Assembly (NCBI GenBank): GCA_963817065.1
Contig: CAWFMO010000001.1
Coordinates: 186,001-250,000 of the forward strand
From: CAWFMO01 sp963817065
GTDB lineage: Bacteria > Actinomycetota > Thermoleophilia > Solirubrobacterales > 70-9
Length of the DNA: 64,000 nucleotides
Direction of reading: 5' to 3'
Shown here: one piece after another, positions 37,181 through 45,401 of the stretch
Layout: each line of letters opens with the position of its first letter
Numbering within the stretch: position 1 is the stretch's first letter
Notes under the pieces: generated by a model
Database searches by the model: none
The model's input: only the letters and a program-made list of their open reading frames with translations
Told to the model about the DNA's origin: nothing
Position numbers and translations under genes: made by a program

Positions 37181-38038
37181 TTGCTGGCCTTCGCGCTCAG
37201 CCTTGCGTCGAGCATCTCCTGGGGGATCTCGGATTTCCTCGGCGGCCTCCAGAGCCGGAAGATCCACGTGCTCGCGGTCGTCCTGCTGAGCCAGGCCGCG
37301 GGGCTGCTGCTCGCGCTCTCGCTGCTGCCCGCATTGGCGGAGGGCGGGATGACCGGCGGCGACCTCGCGATCGCGACGGCGGGCGGCGCCGCGGGCGCGA
37401 TCGGGTTGATCGGCTTCTACTGGGCGATGTCGATCGGGACGATCAGCGTCGTCACGCCGATCGCCGCGCTCGGAGTCGTGGTCCCGGTCGTCGTCGGCCT
37501 CGCGCGCGGCGAGAACCCTGCGACGGTCCAGCTCGCCGGGATCGCGATCGCGATCCTCGCGGTGACGATCGTCGGATACGAGGGCGACTCCGGGGACGAG
37601 GGCGGCTCCGGGGAGCGGTCGGTCGAGATCCGCTCGCTGGCGCTCGCGGGGGTCGCCGCGCTCGGGTTCGGGACCTTCTTCGTCTGCGTCGACGCGACCG
37701 CCGAGATCGACTGGGCCACGACGCTCGCGGCGGTTCGCGCCGGAGGGGTCGCGATCGCGCTCGCGGCGGTGATCGCCGTCCGCCCGAGCTTCGACGGCGC
37801 GCGGCCGCTGATCTGGGTGATCCTGGTGATCGGGTTCTTCGACATCCTCGCCAACGCCCTGTTCGCGGTCGCGAGCACCGAGGGGCTGCTCTCGCTGGTC
37901 TCGGTCGGCGGCTCGCTCTACCCGGCGGTGACGATCCTGCTCGCCTACTTCATCGTCGGCGAGAGGCTGACACCGGTGCGAAGGGTCGGGGTCGCGCTCG
38001 CGCTCGGCGGCGTGGTGATGATCGCCGCGGGGACCTAG
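37181..38038 (+). CDS. EamA/DMT family transporter
   Basis: A 285-residue protein starting at TTG, with about ten transmembrane segments arranged as two EamA repeats. The first begins ISWGISDFLGGLQSR and the second around VAALGFGTFFVCVDATAE. The Gly-rich helices (GGAAGAIGLIGFYWAM, VGGSLYPAVTILLAYFIVGE) are family-typical. Members export metabolites or drugs; the substrate is not predictable. The 3' end overlaps the convergent HAD gene by 4 nt. A glycine- and serine-rich cytoplasmic linker (GDEGGSGERS) separates the halves. Confidence 0.85.
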   Translation: MLAFALSLASSISWGISDFLGGLQSRKIHVLAVVLLSQAAGLLLALSLLPALAEGGMTGGDLAIATAGGAAGAIGLIGFYWAMSIGTISVVTPIAALGVVVPVVVGLARGENPATVQLAGIAIAILAVTIVGYEGDSGDEGGSGERSVEIRSLALAGVAALGFGTFFVCVDATAEIDWATTLAAVRAGGVAIALAAVIAVRPSFDGARPLIWVILVIGFFDILANALFAVASTEGLLSLVSVGGSLYPAVTILLAYFIVGERLTPVRRVGVALALGGVVMIAAGT

Positions 38039-38652
38039 CGGCCGAGCTCGACCGAGGCCAGCTCTTCGAGCCGCGCGATCGTTTCCGCCGGCTCGCGGTG
38101 GCGGATCGCCGTCATCCCGGCCGCCTCGGCCGCGTCGCAGTTCTCGCGCAGGTCGTCGACGAAGACGCAGTCAGCCGCCTCGACGCCGAGCTTCTCGACC
38201 GTCAGCTCGTAGATCTCCGGCTGCGGCTTGTGCATCCCGACCTCGCCGGAGATGATCGCGACGTCGAAGAGCTCGGCGAGCAGATCGCGGTCGTAGTGGT
38301 CGACGCTCCACGAGTTCGAGAGCAGAGCGGTCTTCAGTCCCGCGGCCCGCGCGGCGCGGACCGCGGCGAGCATCCGCTCGTCGGGCTTCATGCCGACGAA
38401 CAGCCGCTCGATCAGCCCCTCGGTCTCGGTCAGCCCGATCCGGGCGCCGAAGCTGCGCTCGAACTCGGCCTCTTCGACCTCGCCCGCCTCGAGCTTGCGC
38501 AGGTCGGCGAGCGCCCCGGGGTCCTCGCGGAAGAGCGTCTTGATCGTCTCGGGGTCGAGGCCCTCCTCGGTGCAGAAGTGGGCGAAGCTCTCCCAGACCG
38601 GGTTCGTGAGCACGCCGCCGAAGTCGAATATCAGTGTGTTGATCTGAGCCAT
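38035..38652 (-). CDS. HAD-superfamily phosphatase (ACAD10 N-domain/epoxide hydrolase N-domain type)
   Basis: A 205-residue HAD hydrolase. Motif I is FDFGGVLT, in which the usual second Asp of DxDx(T/V) is replaced by Gly. That variant is typical of the branch including the HAD domains of ACAD10 and soluble epoxide hydrolase. Motif II is TALLSNSW, motif III lies near GMHKPQPEIY and motif IV is VFVDDLRENCDAA. It is divergent, by only 14 nt, from an APH-type kinase gene, and an ACAD10/11-type dehydrogenase lies 4 kb away. These three activities are one protein in animals, so removal of a phosphate from a phospho-acyl intermediate is a plausible job. Confidence 0.85.
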   Translation of the reverse strand: MAQINTLIFDFGGVLTNPVWESFAHFCTEEGLDPETIKTLFREDPGALADLRKLEAGEVEEAEFERSFGARIGLTETEGLIERLFVGMKPDERMLAAVRAARAAGLKTALLSNSWSVDHYDRDLLAELFDVAIISGEVGMHKPQPEIYELTVEKLGVEAADCVFVDDLRENCDAAEAAGMTAIRHREPAETIARLEELASVELGR

Positions 38653-38675
38653 ATGCTCTCGCTCGGATGAGCGAG
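38652..38675 (+). promoter_or_regulatory. -10 (TATGCT) and inverted repeat over the kinase start codon
   Basis: TATGCT (38652-38657) lies 9 nt before the ATG of the kinase gene. A perfect inverted repeat, CTCGCTC (38658-38664) and GAGCGAG (38669-38675) with a 4-nt spacer, surrounds the start codon at 38667. It covers the probable transcript start and sits between two divergent genes, so it is a candidate operator or, in RNA, a hairpin hiding the start. Confidence 0.4.
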
Positions 38676-39698
38676 CCGGAGGAAGGTATAGACCGCGAGG
38701 CCGTCGAGGCCTGGTTCGAGGCCAACGTCGAGGGCGCGAAGCCGCCGCTCGAGTTCGACCGGATCGCCGGCGGGCGCTCGAACCTGACCTACGGGGTCAC
38801 CGATTCGGCCGGCGATCGCTGGGCGCTTCGCCGCCCGCCGCTCGGCAAGGCGCTCGGCAACGCCCACGACATGTCGCGTGAGCACCGCGTGATCTCGGCG
38901 CTCCAAGACGGGCCCGTGCCCGTGCCGCCGCTGGCCGGCTTCTGCGAGGACGACTCGGTCAACGGGGCGCCGTTCTTCGTCATGGACTTCGTCGAGGGCC
39001 CGATCCTGCGGACCGCGAAGGAGGCCGAGGGGTTCGACGAGACCGAGCGCCGCGCGATCGGGGAGCGGGTCGTCGAGACGCTGGTCAAGCTGCACAAGGT
39101 CGATCCCGACGCGGTCGGCCTCGGCGAGCTGGGGCGCAAGGAGGACTACGTCGCGCGGCAGCTGAAGCGCTGGCAGGGCCAGTGGGAGGGCTCGAAGACC
39201 CGCGAGGTGCCGCTCGTCGAAGAGGTCCACGACAAGCTCGCCGAGCGGGTGCCCGAGCAGGGCCCGGCGACGATCGTCCACGGCGACTACCGGCTCGACA
39301 ACATGATCCTCGCCCCGTCGGGCGAGGTCGCGGCGGTCGTCGACTGGGAGCTCTGCACCCTCGGCGACCCGCTCGCCGACGTCGGGATGCTGATGGTCTA
39401 CTGGGGCGATCCCGACGAGCAGATCCTCCCCAACGTCGACCCGCCGACCGCGATACCCGGCTTCCCGTCCCGGGACGAGGTCTCCGCGCTCTACGCCGAG
39501 CGCTCCGGTCGCGACCTCTCGCAGATCGACTTCTTCGTCGCGCTCGGGCTCTGGAAGCTGGCGGTGATCGCCGAGGGCATCGTCTCGCGCGTCGCCGCCG
39601 GCGCCTACGGCGACCAGGACGACGGCGGAGCCGAGTTCGCGAAGGTCGTCGACCGGATCGCCGAGGCCGCCGACGAGGCGGTCGAGCGGCTGCCCTAG
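38667..39698 (+). CDS. Phosphotransferase of the APH/choline kinase fold (ACAD10/11 kinase-domain type)
   Basis: A 343-residue kinase-like protein. It shows the N-lobe LEFDRIAGGRSNLTYGV, the ATP-site Lys region WALRRPPLG and the adenine hinge FFVMDFVEGPIL. The catalytic loop is IVHGDYRLDNMIL with the Asp base and Asn, followed by the metal Asp in VVDWELCTLGDPLADVGML. This is the form found in ACAD10/11 N-terminal regions, mycobacterial FadE36 and Pseudomonas LvaA. Related enzymes phosphorylate 4-hydroxyacyl-CoAs. The start ATG has no ribosome site, which fits a leaderless transcript from TATGCT 9 nt upstream. Confidence 0.87.
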   Translation: MSEPEEGIDREAVEAWFEANVEGAKPPLEFDRIAGGRSNLTYGVTDSAGDRWALRRPPLGKALGNAHDMSREHRVISALQDGPVPVPPLAGFCEDDSVNGAPFFVMDFVEGPILRTAKEAEGFDETERRAIGERVVETLVKLHKVDPDAVGLGELGRKEDYVARQLKRWQGQWEGSKTREVPLVEEVHDKLAERVPEQGPATIVHGDYRLDNMILAPSGEVAAVVDWELCTLGDPLADVGMLMVYWGDPDEQILPNVDPPTAIPGFPSRDEVSALYAERSGRDLSQIDFFVALGLWKLAVIAEGIVSRVAAGAYGDQDDGGAEFAKVVDRIAEAADEAVERLP

Positions 39699-39705
39699 CC
39701 GCGGG

Positions 39706-41154
39706 CTACTTCTTCTTCTTCCGCTTCCTCTTTACGCACTTGCGCTTTCGCTTGACCTTCTTCAGCTTCTTGCCCTTCTTGCATTTGGCAGCGGGCGTCA
39801 CCGTGGTCGCGGCGCCGGCCGGCGCCGCCGGCGGCGCGTCGACGACGAGCTGGGCCGAGCCTTGGCTCGGTTCGTGGTGGGAATCTCCCCCATAGGCGCC
39901 CGAAAGGGTGTGTGTCCCGGGAGCACTCGGCGTATAGGCGACCGGGCAGTCGGCCGAGAAGCCGCTGGGTCCGATCGGCGTCAGGACGCAGCTCGGAGCG
40001 CTGAACGAGCCGGCGCCGCTGCTCGCGAACGCGACCGTGTCATCGGAGTCGAGACCGATCTTGAACGCCGGTGGGGCGGTGTCGCTGACGACGACGTCGC
40101 AGCTCGTGCCGCTGGAGCCGAGCAGAAGCGAACTGGGCGTGCAGTCGAGGGTCGTCGCGGCAGGGTTGCCACGCTGGTCCGCGCCGATGTCAGCCGGATA
40201 TGCGACCCCGCCGCCCCGCGCCTGGCCGTCGACGTCGGTGCTTCCGCTCGAGCCGTCGACGGATCCGAGGTCGATCGTGCTCGTCGAGGTCGGCAGCTCG
40301 TGGTATCCGTCGGCGGCGAGCTGCGGGACGCCGGTCTGCTGGGTGCCGCTCGAAGTGATCGTCGCTTCACCACCCTGGTTGTCCGTCGTCGCGTAGTTGG
40401 AGTCGATCATCGTGATCGATGCGCTCGTCCCGGCGACGAGGTCTCTCGAGGCCTTGACATCGGTGCCGGCACCGCGGGCGATCGTCGCCCTTACCGTCGC
40501 CAAAGTCGCTTGCGCGAAGGAGTGGACGTGGATTCCGTTCGAGCCGGTGCCGGTTGAGACGGCGGTCACGTTCCGCACCTGCGGCGTGTTGATGCCGCCG
40601 TGGGTGTTGCCGACCGCGGTTGCGTTGGCGCCGGAGGTCAGGCAGGCGCTGTCTCGAAGCAAGCCGTTGAATTGCCTGCAGGCAATCGCCCCCGGAGCGC
40701 TCGAGCGGACGACAACCCGCTCCACAGTGCCCAGCTGAAGGATGATGCCGTTGGCAGCTGTGGTGGAGATGACCTCGACGTCCGACAGCTTCTCGCCGGG
40801 CTGGTTGAGGTTGAAGGCGGCGAGGTTTCCGTTGACGGTGATCACCGGCCTTGGTCCACTCGCTGGACCATGCACGTTGCCGGCGACCAGGCCCACCTCT
40901 GCGCTCCCGAGGTCGGCGTCGGAATAGTTCCCGGGCGCGATCACGACCTCGTCGGCCGCCCCCACGCCGCTCCCCGCGGCGGCGTCGCGGATCGAGCAGC
41001 GCGGCGCACCCGGGGTCGGGTCCTGGCAGGCGGCGGGGGTGGCGGCCCCGCCCGGCGCGGCGTAGCGCACGGTGGCCGAGGCGCTGGCCGCGCCGAAGAG
41101 CATCAGCGCCGCGCCGAGGCCCGCAACGATCTTCGCTCTTGATCCCGCCCCCAT
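39706..41154 (-). CDS. Secreted parallel beta-helix-like protein with Cys/Lys tail
   Basis: A protein of about 482 residues beginning at ATG 41154 (TTG 41160 is the alternative). After a signal peptide (AALMLFGAASASA) the region 30-300 looks like a right-handed beta helix of the DUF1565/choice-of-anchor type (CSIRDAAAGSGVGAADEVVI, short ITV and VRN strands, and a DIGADQRG closing motif). Then comes an immunoglobulin-like repeat (PSSLLLGSSGTSCDVVV, APGTHTLSGAYGGD). The end is a tail with two Cys in a Lys/Arg run (AKCKKGKKLKK and KCVKRKRKKKK). No catalytic residues are identified; a surface adhesin or polymer-binding role is possible. Confidence 0.72.
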   Translation of the reverse strand: MGAGSRAKIVAGLGAALMLFGAASASATVRYAAPGGAATPAACQDPTPGAPRCSIRDAAAGSGVGAADEVVIAPGNYSDADLGSAEVGLVAGNVHGPASGPRPVITVNGNLAAFNLNQPGEKLSDVEVISTTAANGIILQLGTVERVVVRSSAPGAIACRQFNGLLRDSACLTSGANATAVGNTHGGINTPQVRNVTAVSTGTGSNGIHVHSFAQATLATVRATIARGAGTDVKASRDLVAGTSASITMIDSNYATTDNQGGEATITSSGTQQTGVPQLAADGYHELPTSTSTIDLGSVDGSSGSTDVDGQARGGGVAYPADIGADQRGNPAATTLDCTPSSLLLGSSGTSCDVVVSDTAPPAFKIGLDSDDTVAFASSGAGSFSAPSCVLTPIGPSGFSADCPVAYTPSAPGTHTLSGAYGGDSHHEPSQGSAQLVVDAPPAAPAGAATTVTPAAKCKKGKKLKKVKRKRKCVKRKRKKKK

Positions 41155-41221
41155 GGCCAATAAACGGTACTACGTCCGGGGACGCTGAGATAGAATGACC
41201 GCTGTGGGAGGCGAGCAGGCC

Positions 41222-42967
41222 ATGAGGCGGAGGCGTAGAGGGACGTGGGTTGCGGCCCTCGTCGGGCTGGCGCTCGCGTGCACGGCCGGCCCCGCGTATG
41301 CGGCCCCGATCACGGTCACGACCCTGACCGCCCAGGGTCCGAACCCTGACGGCAACTGCACCCTGCGCGAGGCGCTGATCGCCGCCAATGAGAACTCCGG
41401 CGAGGACGCCTGCGCTGCCGGGGAGGCCCTGGACACCGACACGATCGGCTTCGCGGTCAACGGCACGATCGCCCTCAGCACGCTCACCGGCGGCGACCTC
41501 GACGTCGAGCCCGACACCGCGGCAGGGCCGCTGGTCATCGACGGCAACGGCGCGGGGACCACGGTTATCAGCGGGGGCAATGAGGACCGCGTCATCAACC
41601 TGCTCGGAACCGGAACGATCGACCTCACGATCCGCGACCTGACGATCCGCAACGGCAAGACGGCCTCCCACGGTGGCGGGATCGCCGGCTTGCTCGGCGG
41701 TCAGGTGCTGAAGCTGAGGGTCGAGGACAGCGTCGTCGACTCGAACGAGGCGGGCGACAACACCGGTGGCGGCGGTATCGCCGTGCTCGCCGGCCTGGGC
41801 AGCGAGCTCGATGTCGTCGAGTCGACCGTCTCGACGAACATGGCGACCGACGCCACAAATGGCGCCGGCGCCGGCATCGTCGCTTTCGGAACTGTCGACG
41901 TGACGATCGACCACTCCACTATCTCCGGCAACATCAACTCCGGGCCCTACGGCGGTGGCCTCTCGATCCAGCAAAACTCGGTGCTCACGGTCGAGAACGG
42001 CTCGCGGATCAGCTCTAACCAGGCCGGCCAGGGCGCGGGTATCTACTGGGCGCCGACGACGCCGAGCACGACGAAGATCGTCGTTCGCGACAGCGAGGTG
42101 CGCGGTAACGGAGCGACGGGCGTCGGTGGCGGCATCGATCATGCCAACGCCGATCACGGAGAGATCGAGCTCGACGGGGCGACGATCGCCGGGAATACCG
42201 CCTCCAGCGGCGCTGGATTGGAGACGAGCTCGCTAAAGGCGCTCAACACGACGATCTCCGGCAACACCGCCACCGGGGCATTCGGCGGCGGGGTGGAGCT
42301 GACGGCCGATGGCACGCCGGGCCGCGGCCTGGCCGAGATCCGCAGCTCGACGATCGCCGACAACGCCGCCAACCTCGAAGGCGACGCGATCGCCCTCGTC
42401 AATGCGGCCGCGACGCTGACCGGGACCGTGGTCTCAGACTCCGAGAGCCTCACCGACGGCGACCCCAACGACGCCTGCTACGTCGGGTTTCCGCCGACGA
42501 GCACGATCGGGCCCGGCGGCGGCGCCAACATCGACGACGGCGACAGCTGCGGCTTCGGCGCGACGCTCGGCAATCTCGAGGACACCGACGCCCAGCTCGG
42601 CGAGCTGGCCGACAACGGCGGCCCGGTCCGCACCATGGCCCTCGCGCAGGGAAGCCCGGCGGTCGGGTTGCTGCCGGCGGGCGACTGCGACGTGCTCGGC
42701 GGCGCATCGTCGCTGGGCGAGGACGCGCGCGGCTATCCGCGGCCGACGTCCGGGGCCTGCGACTCGGGCGCCTACGAGCTCTTCACCTGCGACGGCGCGC
42801 CGCTGAACGCGCCCGGCCCGTTCGCCGGCTGTCCGGCGCCGCCTTCGCCCTCGACGGTCGGGATCAGCCTCCCGCCGGCGATCCCGGCGGTCCGCAAGCG
42901 CTGCGGCAAGAAGCGCGTGCTGAAGCGCGGGCGCTGCGTCAAGAAGAAGAAGAAGCGGAAGAAGTAG
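41222..42967 (+). CDS. Secreted CSLREA/choice-of-anchor Q beta-helix protein with Cys/Lys tail
   Basis: A 581-residue exported protein. ATG 41222 (MRRRRRGTWVAAL) was chosen because GGGAGG precedes it and the signal peptide then starts normally; the longer frame begins at 41195. The mature N-terminus has the CSLREA-type motif CTLREALIAANENSG. Residues about 90-500 are a right-handed beta helix with repeated Gly-Gly-Gly-Ile and NNxA turns (GGGIAGLL, STISGN, STIADN). The choice-of-anchor Q end is present (DARGYPRPTSGACDSGAYE), followed by the tail KRCGKKRVLKRGRCVKKKK. It lacks a transmembrane anchor. It is divergent from another beta-helix gene. Confidence 0.82.
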   Translation: MRRRRRGTWVAALVGLALACTAGPAYAAPITVTTLTAQGPNPDGNCTLREALIAANENSGEDACAAGEALDTDTIGFAVNGTIALSTLTGGDLDVEPDTAAGPLVIDGNGAGTTVISGGNEDRVINLLGTGTIDLTIRDLTIRNGKTASHGGGIAGLLGGQVLKLRVEDSVVDSNEAGDNTGGGGIAVLAGLGSELDVVESTVSTNMATDATNGAGAGIVAFGTVDVTIDHSTISGNINSGPYGGGLSIQQNSVLTVENGSRISSNQAGQGAGIYWAPTTPSTTKIVVRDSEVRGNGATGVGGGIDHANADHGEIELDGATIAGNTASSGAGLETSSLKALNTTISGNTATGAFGGGVELTADGTPGRGLAEIRSSTIADNAANLEGDAIALVNAAATLTGTVVSDSESLTDGDPNDACYVGFPPTSTIGPGGGANIDDGDSCGFGATLGNLEDTDAQLGELADNGGPVRTMALAQGSPAVGLLPAGDCDVLGGASSLGEDARGYPRPTSGACDSGAYELFTCDGAPLNAPGPFAGCPAPPSPSTVGISLPPAIPAVRKRCGKKRVLKRGRCVKKKKKRKK

Positions 42968-42974
42968 CCCGCGT

Positions 42975-44243
42975 CTAGCGCGCCGCAGGCGCGGCCGCCG
43001 GCTTCGCCGGGTCGCCGCCGTTATCCGCGCCCTCTGCCTTCTTCGCCGCTCGGTTGAGCTCGCGGCGGGCGATCACCATCTTGTGGACCTCGTCGGGGCC
43101 GTCGGCGACCTTGAGCATGCGGGAGAAGCGCCACATGCCGGCGAGCGGCGTGTCGTCGCTCATCCCGAGCGAGCCGTGGAGCTGGATCGCGCGGTCGAGG
43201 ACGTCCATGACCATGTTCGCGGCGACGACCTTGATCTGGGAGATCGCCTGGCGGGCGCGCCGCTTGCCCTCGGTGTCCATCAGCCAGGCGGCGTAGAGGG
43301 TGAGCAGGCGGGCCTGGTCGACCTCCATCCGCGAGGAGGCGATCATCTCGTGGGTGAACTGCTGGTCGGCGAGCCGGCCGCCCGCCACCTCGCGGCGGTT
43401 CGCGTACTCGCACATCATCTCGATCGCGCGCTCGGCGGTGCCGATCGCGCGCATGCAGTGGTGGATGCGGCCTGGGCCGAGCCGGTCCTGGGCGATGACG
43501 AAGCCGGCGCCGCGCTCGCCGAGCAGGTTGGCTGCGGGCACGCGGCAGTCCTCGTAGAGGACCTCGCAGTGGCCGGGGCCCTTGTCGTGGCCCATGACCG
43601 GGACCGGGCGAACGACGTTCATGCCCGGCGTGTCGAGCGGCACGAGGATCATCGAAGCCTTGGCGTAGGGGTTGGCGTCGGGGTCGGTGACGACCATCGC
43701 GATCGCGAGCTCGGCGCCGATCGCGCCCGAGGTGAACCACTTGTGGCCGTTGATGACCCACTCGTCGCCGTCGAGCTCGGCGCGGGTCTGGAGCTTGGTC
43801 GGGTCGGAGCCCGAGACCGCGGGCTCGGTCATCGAGAAGCAGCTGCGGATCGTGCCCTCGAGCAGCGGCGTGAGCCAGCGGTCCTTCTGGTCATCGGTCC
43901 CGTGCTCGGCGATGATCTCGGAGTTCCCCGTGTCCGGCGCCGAGCAGTTGAAGGCCATCGGCGCGAGGATCGGGCTGCGCCCCATCTCCTCGCAGAGGAT
44001 CGCGTACTCCCAGTTCTTGAGGCCCGGGCCGTAGCGCTCGTCGGGCATGAACAGGTTCCAGAGGCCTTCGTCCTTGGCCTTGTCGCGGATCTCGATGAAC
44101 AGCTTCGGGTACGCGACGCCGGGCTTGACCTCGTCGTCGAGCGCCTTGATCGCTTCCGCCTCGTTCGGATAGACGTGCTCGTCCATGAACGCCTGGACGC
44201 GCTCGAGCAGCTCCTCGACCTGCGGCGTCGGGTTGAAGTCCAT
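42975..44243 (-). CDS. Acyl-CoA dehydrogenase of the ACAD10/11 type
   Basis: A 422-residue dehydrogenase. It is more like the C-terminal domain of animal ACAD10/ACAD11 than like standard FadE proteins: WEYAILCEEMGRSPILAPMAFNC, SAPDTGNSEIIAEHGT, IRSCFSMTEPAVSGSD, GPGRIHHCMRAIGTAERA and RMLKVADGPDEVHKMVIARRE. The typical acyl-CoA dehydrogenase Glu position is not conserved in the usual way. Family members handle 4-hydroxy or 4-phospho acyl-CoA. The gene stands near the HAD and APH genes that would supply the other two domains. TAGGGT (44253-44258) is 9 nt before the ATG, suggesting a leaderless message. Confidence 0.87.
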   Translation of the reverse strand: MDFNPTPQVEELLERVQAFMDEHVYPNEAEAIKALDDEVKPGVAYPKLFIEIRDKAKDEGLWNLFMPDERYGPGLKNWEYAILCEEMGRSPILAPMAFNCSAPDTGNSEIIAEHGTDDQKDRWLTPLLEGTIRSCFSMTEPAVSGSDPTKLQTRAELDGDEWVINGHKWFTSGAIGAELAIAMVVTDPDANPYAKASMILVPLDTPGMNVVRPVPVMGHDKGPGHCEVLYEDCRVPAANLLGERGAGFVIAQDRLGPGRIHHCMRAIGTAERAIEMMCEYANRREVAGGRLADQQFTHEMIASSRMEVDQARLLTLYAAWLMDTEGKRRARQAISQIKVVAANMVMDVLDRAIQLHGSLGMSDDTPLAGMWRFSRMLKVADGPDEVHKMVIARRELNRAAKKAEGADNGGDPAKPAAAPAAR

Positions 44244-44263
44244 CGCCAGCGGACCCTAGAGGA

Positions 44264-44965
44264 TCAGCGCCGGCGCCGGTAGCGCGTGAAGAGCTCGCCC
44301 TCGTGCTCGAGCAGCCAGACCTGCTCCATGTCGATCACCGACAGCAGCTCGCCCTCGAGGATGTGCGGGGCCGCGCCGCCCGCGAGCTTCGGGGCGATGG
44401 TCAGGAAGAGCTCGTCGGCGAGCCCCTGGTCCTGAAGCTGGCCGTGGAGGCGCGGGCCGCCCTCGCAGAGCAGGGCGCTCACGCCGAGCTCGGCGTGCAG
44501 GTGCCGGACGGCCGACGCGACGTCGACGACGCCCTCGTGGCGGACGACGGATACGTCCGCCGCCGTCTCGGGGGGCTCGGCGTCGGAGGCCGTGAAGATC
44601 ACGACGCGGCCGCCGGCGTCGGTGAAGGCCCCGGCGTCCCAGGGCAGGTCGAGCCGCCCTGAGACGATCACCAGCGGGCGCCCGTCGGGCATCGGGCCGT
44701 AGCGCTCGGCGCGCATCGTGCCGGCGCCGATCATCACCGCGTCGACCTCGGTCCGCAGCCGCACGAGGACCTCGGTGTCGGCTTCGGATCCGATCGGACC
44801 CGAGCGGCCGTCGATCGCCCCGTATCCGTCGAGGGTGGCGGCGAAGTTCATCACCGTGTAGGGGCGGTCACCCGGGGCGAGGTCGGCGAGCCCGAGGCCG
44901 GAGATCTGGTCGGCGAGCTCGACCGGAGCGGGGTCCGGGCGCAGGCGGTTGACCTCGATGCTCAC
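44264..44965 (-). CDS. RibD C-terminal domain (dihydrofolate reductase-like) reductase
   Basis: A 233-residue protein with the RibD-C fold: YTVMNFAATLDGYGAIDGRSG, VDAVMIGAGTMRAERYGPM, VIVSGRLDLPW, the dinucleotide-site CEGGPRLHGQL and a final LAGGAAPHIL. In riboflavin synthesis this domain reduces the ribosyl side chain of the pyrimidine intermediate with NADPH. Here the deaminase half of RibD is absent, and no other riboflavin gene is near, so it may be a stand-alone reductase with another substrate. GTG at 44965 overlaps the RpiB stop by 4 nt. Confidence 0.83.
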   Translation of the reverse strand: MSIEVNRLRPDPAPVELADQISGLGLADLAPGDRPYTVMNFAATLDGYGAIDGRSGPIGSEADTEVLVRLRTEVDAVMIGAGTMRAERYGPMPDGRPLVIVSGRLDLPWDAGAFTDAGGRVVIFTASDAEPPETAADVSVVRHEGVVDVASAVRHLHAELGVSALLCEGGPRLHGQLQDQGLADELFLTIAPKLAGGAAPHILEGELLSVIDMEQVWLLEHEGELFTRYRRRR

Positions 44966-45399
44966 TCGATCTCGCCCACGTGATCGATGTTCGCGCGGTC
45001 CTCTTCGTCGTCGCTGGGCGCGCCCGCGAACCAGGCGTCGAGGATCTCGCCGAGCTCGGCCTCCGAGGTCGCGCGGAGGCTGATCGCGAGCGCGTTGGCG
45101 TCGTTCCACCTGCGCGCCCCTTCTGCCGTCTGCGCGTCGAGGCAGAGCGCGGCCCGGATCCCGGCGACCTTGTTGGCGGCGATCGACGCGCCGGTCCCGG
45201 TCCAGCAGCAGACGATCGCCTGTTCGGCGCGGCCCTCGGCTACATCGCGGGCCGCGGCCTCGCTCGCCCATGCCCAGTCGTCGCGTTCATCGTCCGCAAG
45301 TGCCCCATGGGCGATCGGCTCGTGGCCGCGTTCGCGGAGCCGCTCGAGGATTCCGGCCGCCACCCCGGCCCGTTCGTCCGCCGCGACCGCGATCCGCAT
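44962..45399 (-). CDS. rpiB: Ribose 5-phosphate isomerase B/LacAB family sugar isomerase
   Basis: A 145-residue member of the RpiB/LacA/LacB family. It has an AVAADERAGVAAGILERL start, CCWTGTGASIAANKVAGIRAALC with the catalytic-base Cys region, and WNDANALAISLR matching the family HNDAN motif. RpiB normally has a GCGTGIG-type loop; here it is CCWTGTG, so the loop is altered while keeping the Cys. The N-terminal Asp-His of typical RpiB (DHAG) is replaced by DERAG. Pentose-phosphate isomerisation is likely, but a different aldose-ketose substrate is possible. ATG 45399 is 2 nt from the upstream gene, and the RibD-C gene is coupled downstream. Confidence 0.78.
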   Translation of the reverse strand: MRIAVAADERAGVAAGILERLRERGHEPIAHGALADDERDDWAWASEAAARDVAEGRAEQAIVCCWTGTGASIAANKVAGIRAALCLDAQTAEGARRWNDANALAISLRATSEAELGEILDAWFAGAPSDDEEDRANIDHVGEIE

Positions 45400-45401
45400 C
45401 G

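Noticed and set aside
41191..41196. TAGAAT as a promoter -10 for the beta-helix gene
   Set aside because: It overlaps the alternative ATG at 41195, has no fitting -35, and its distance to the preferred start (41222) differs from the leaderless pattern. Too weak to list.
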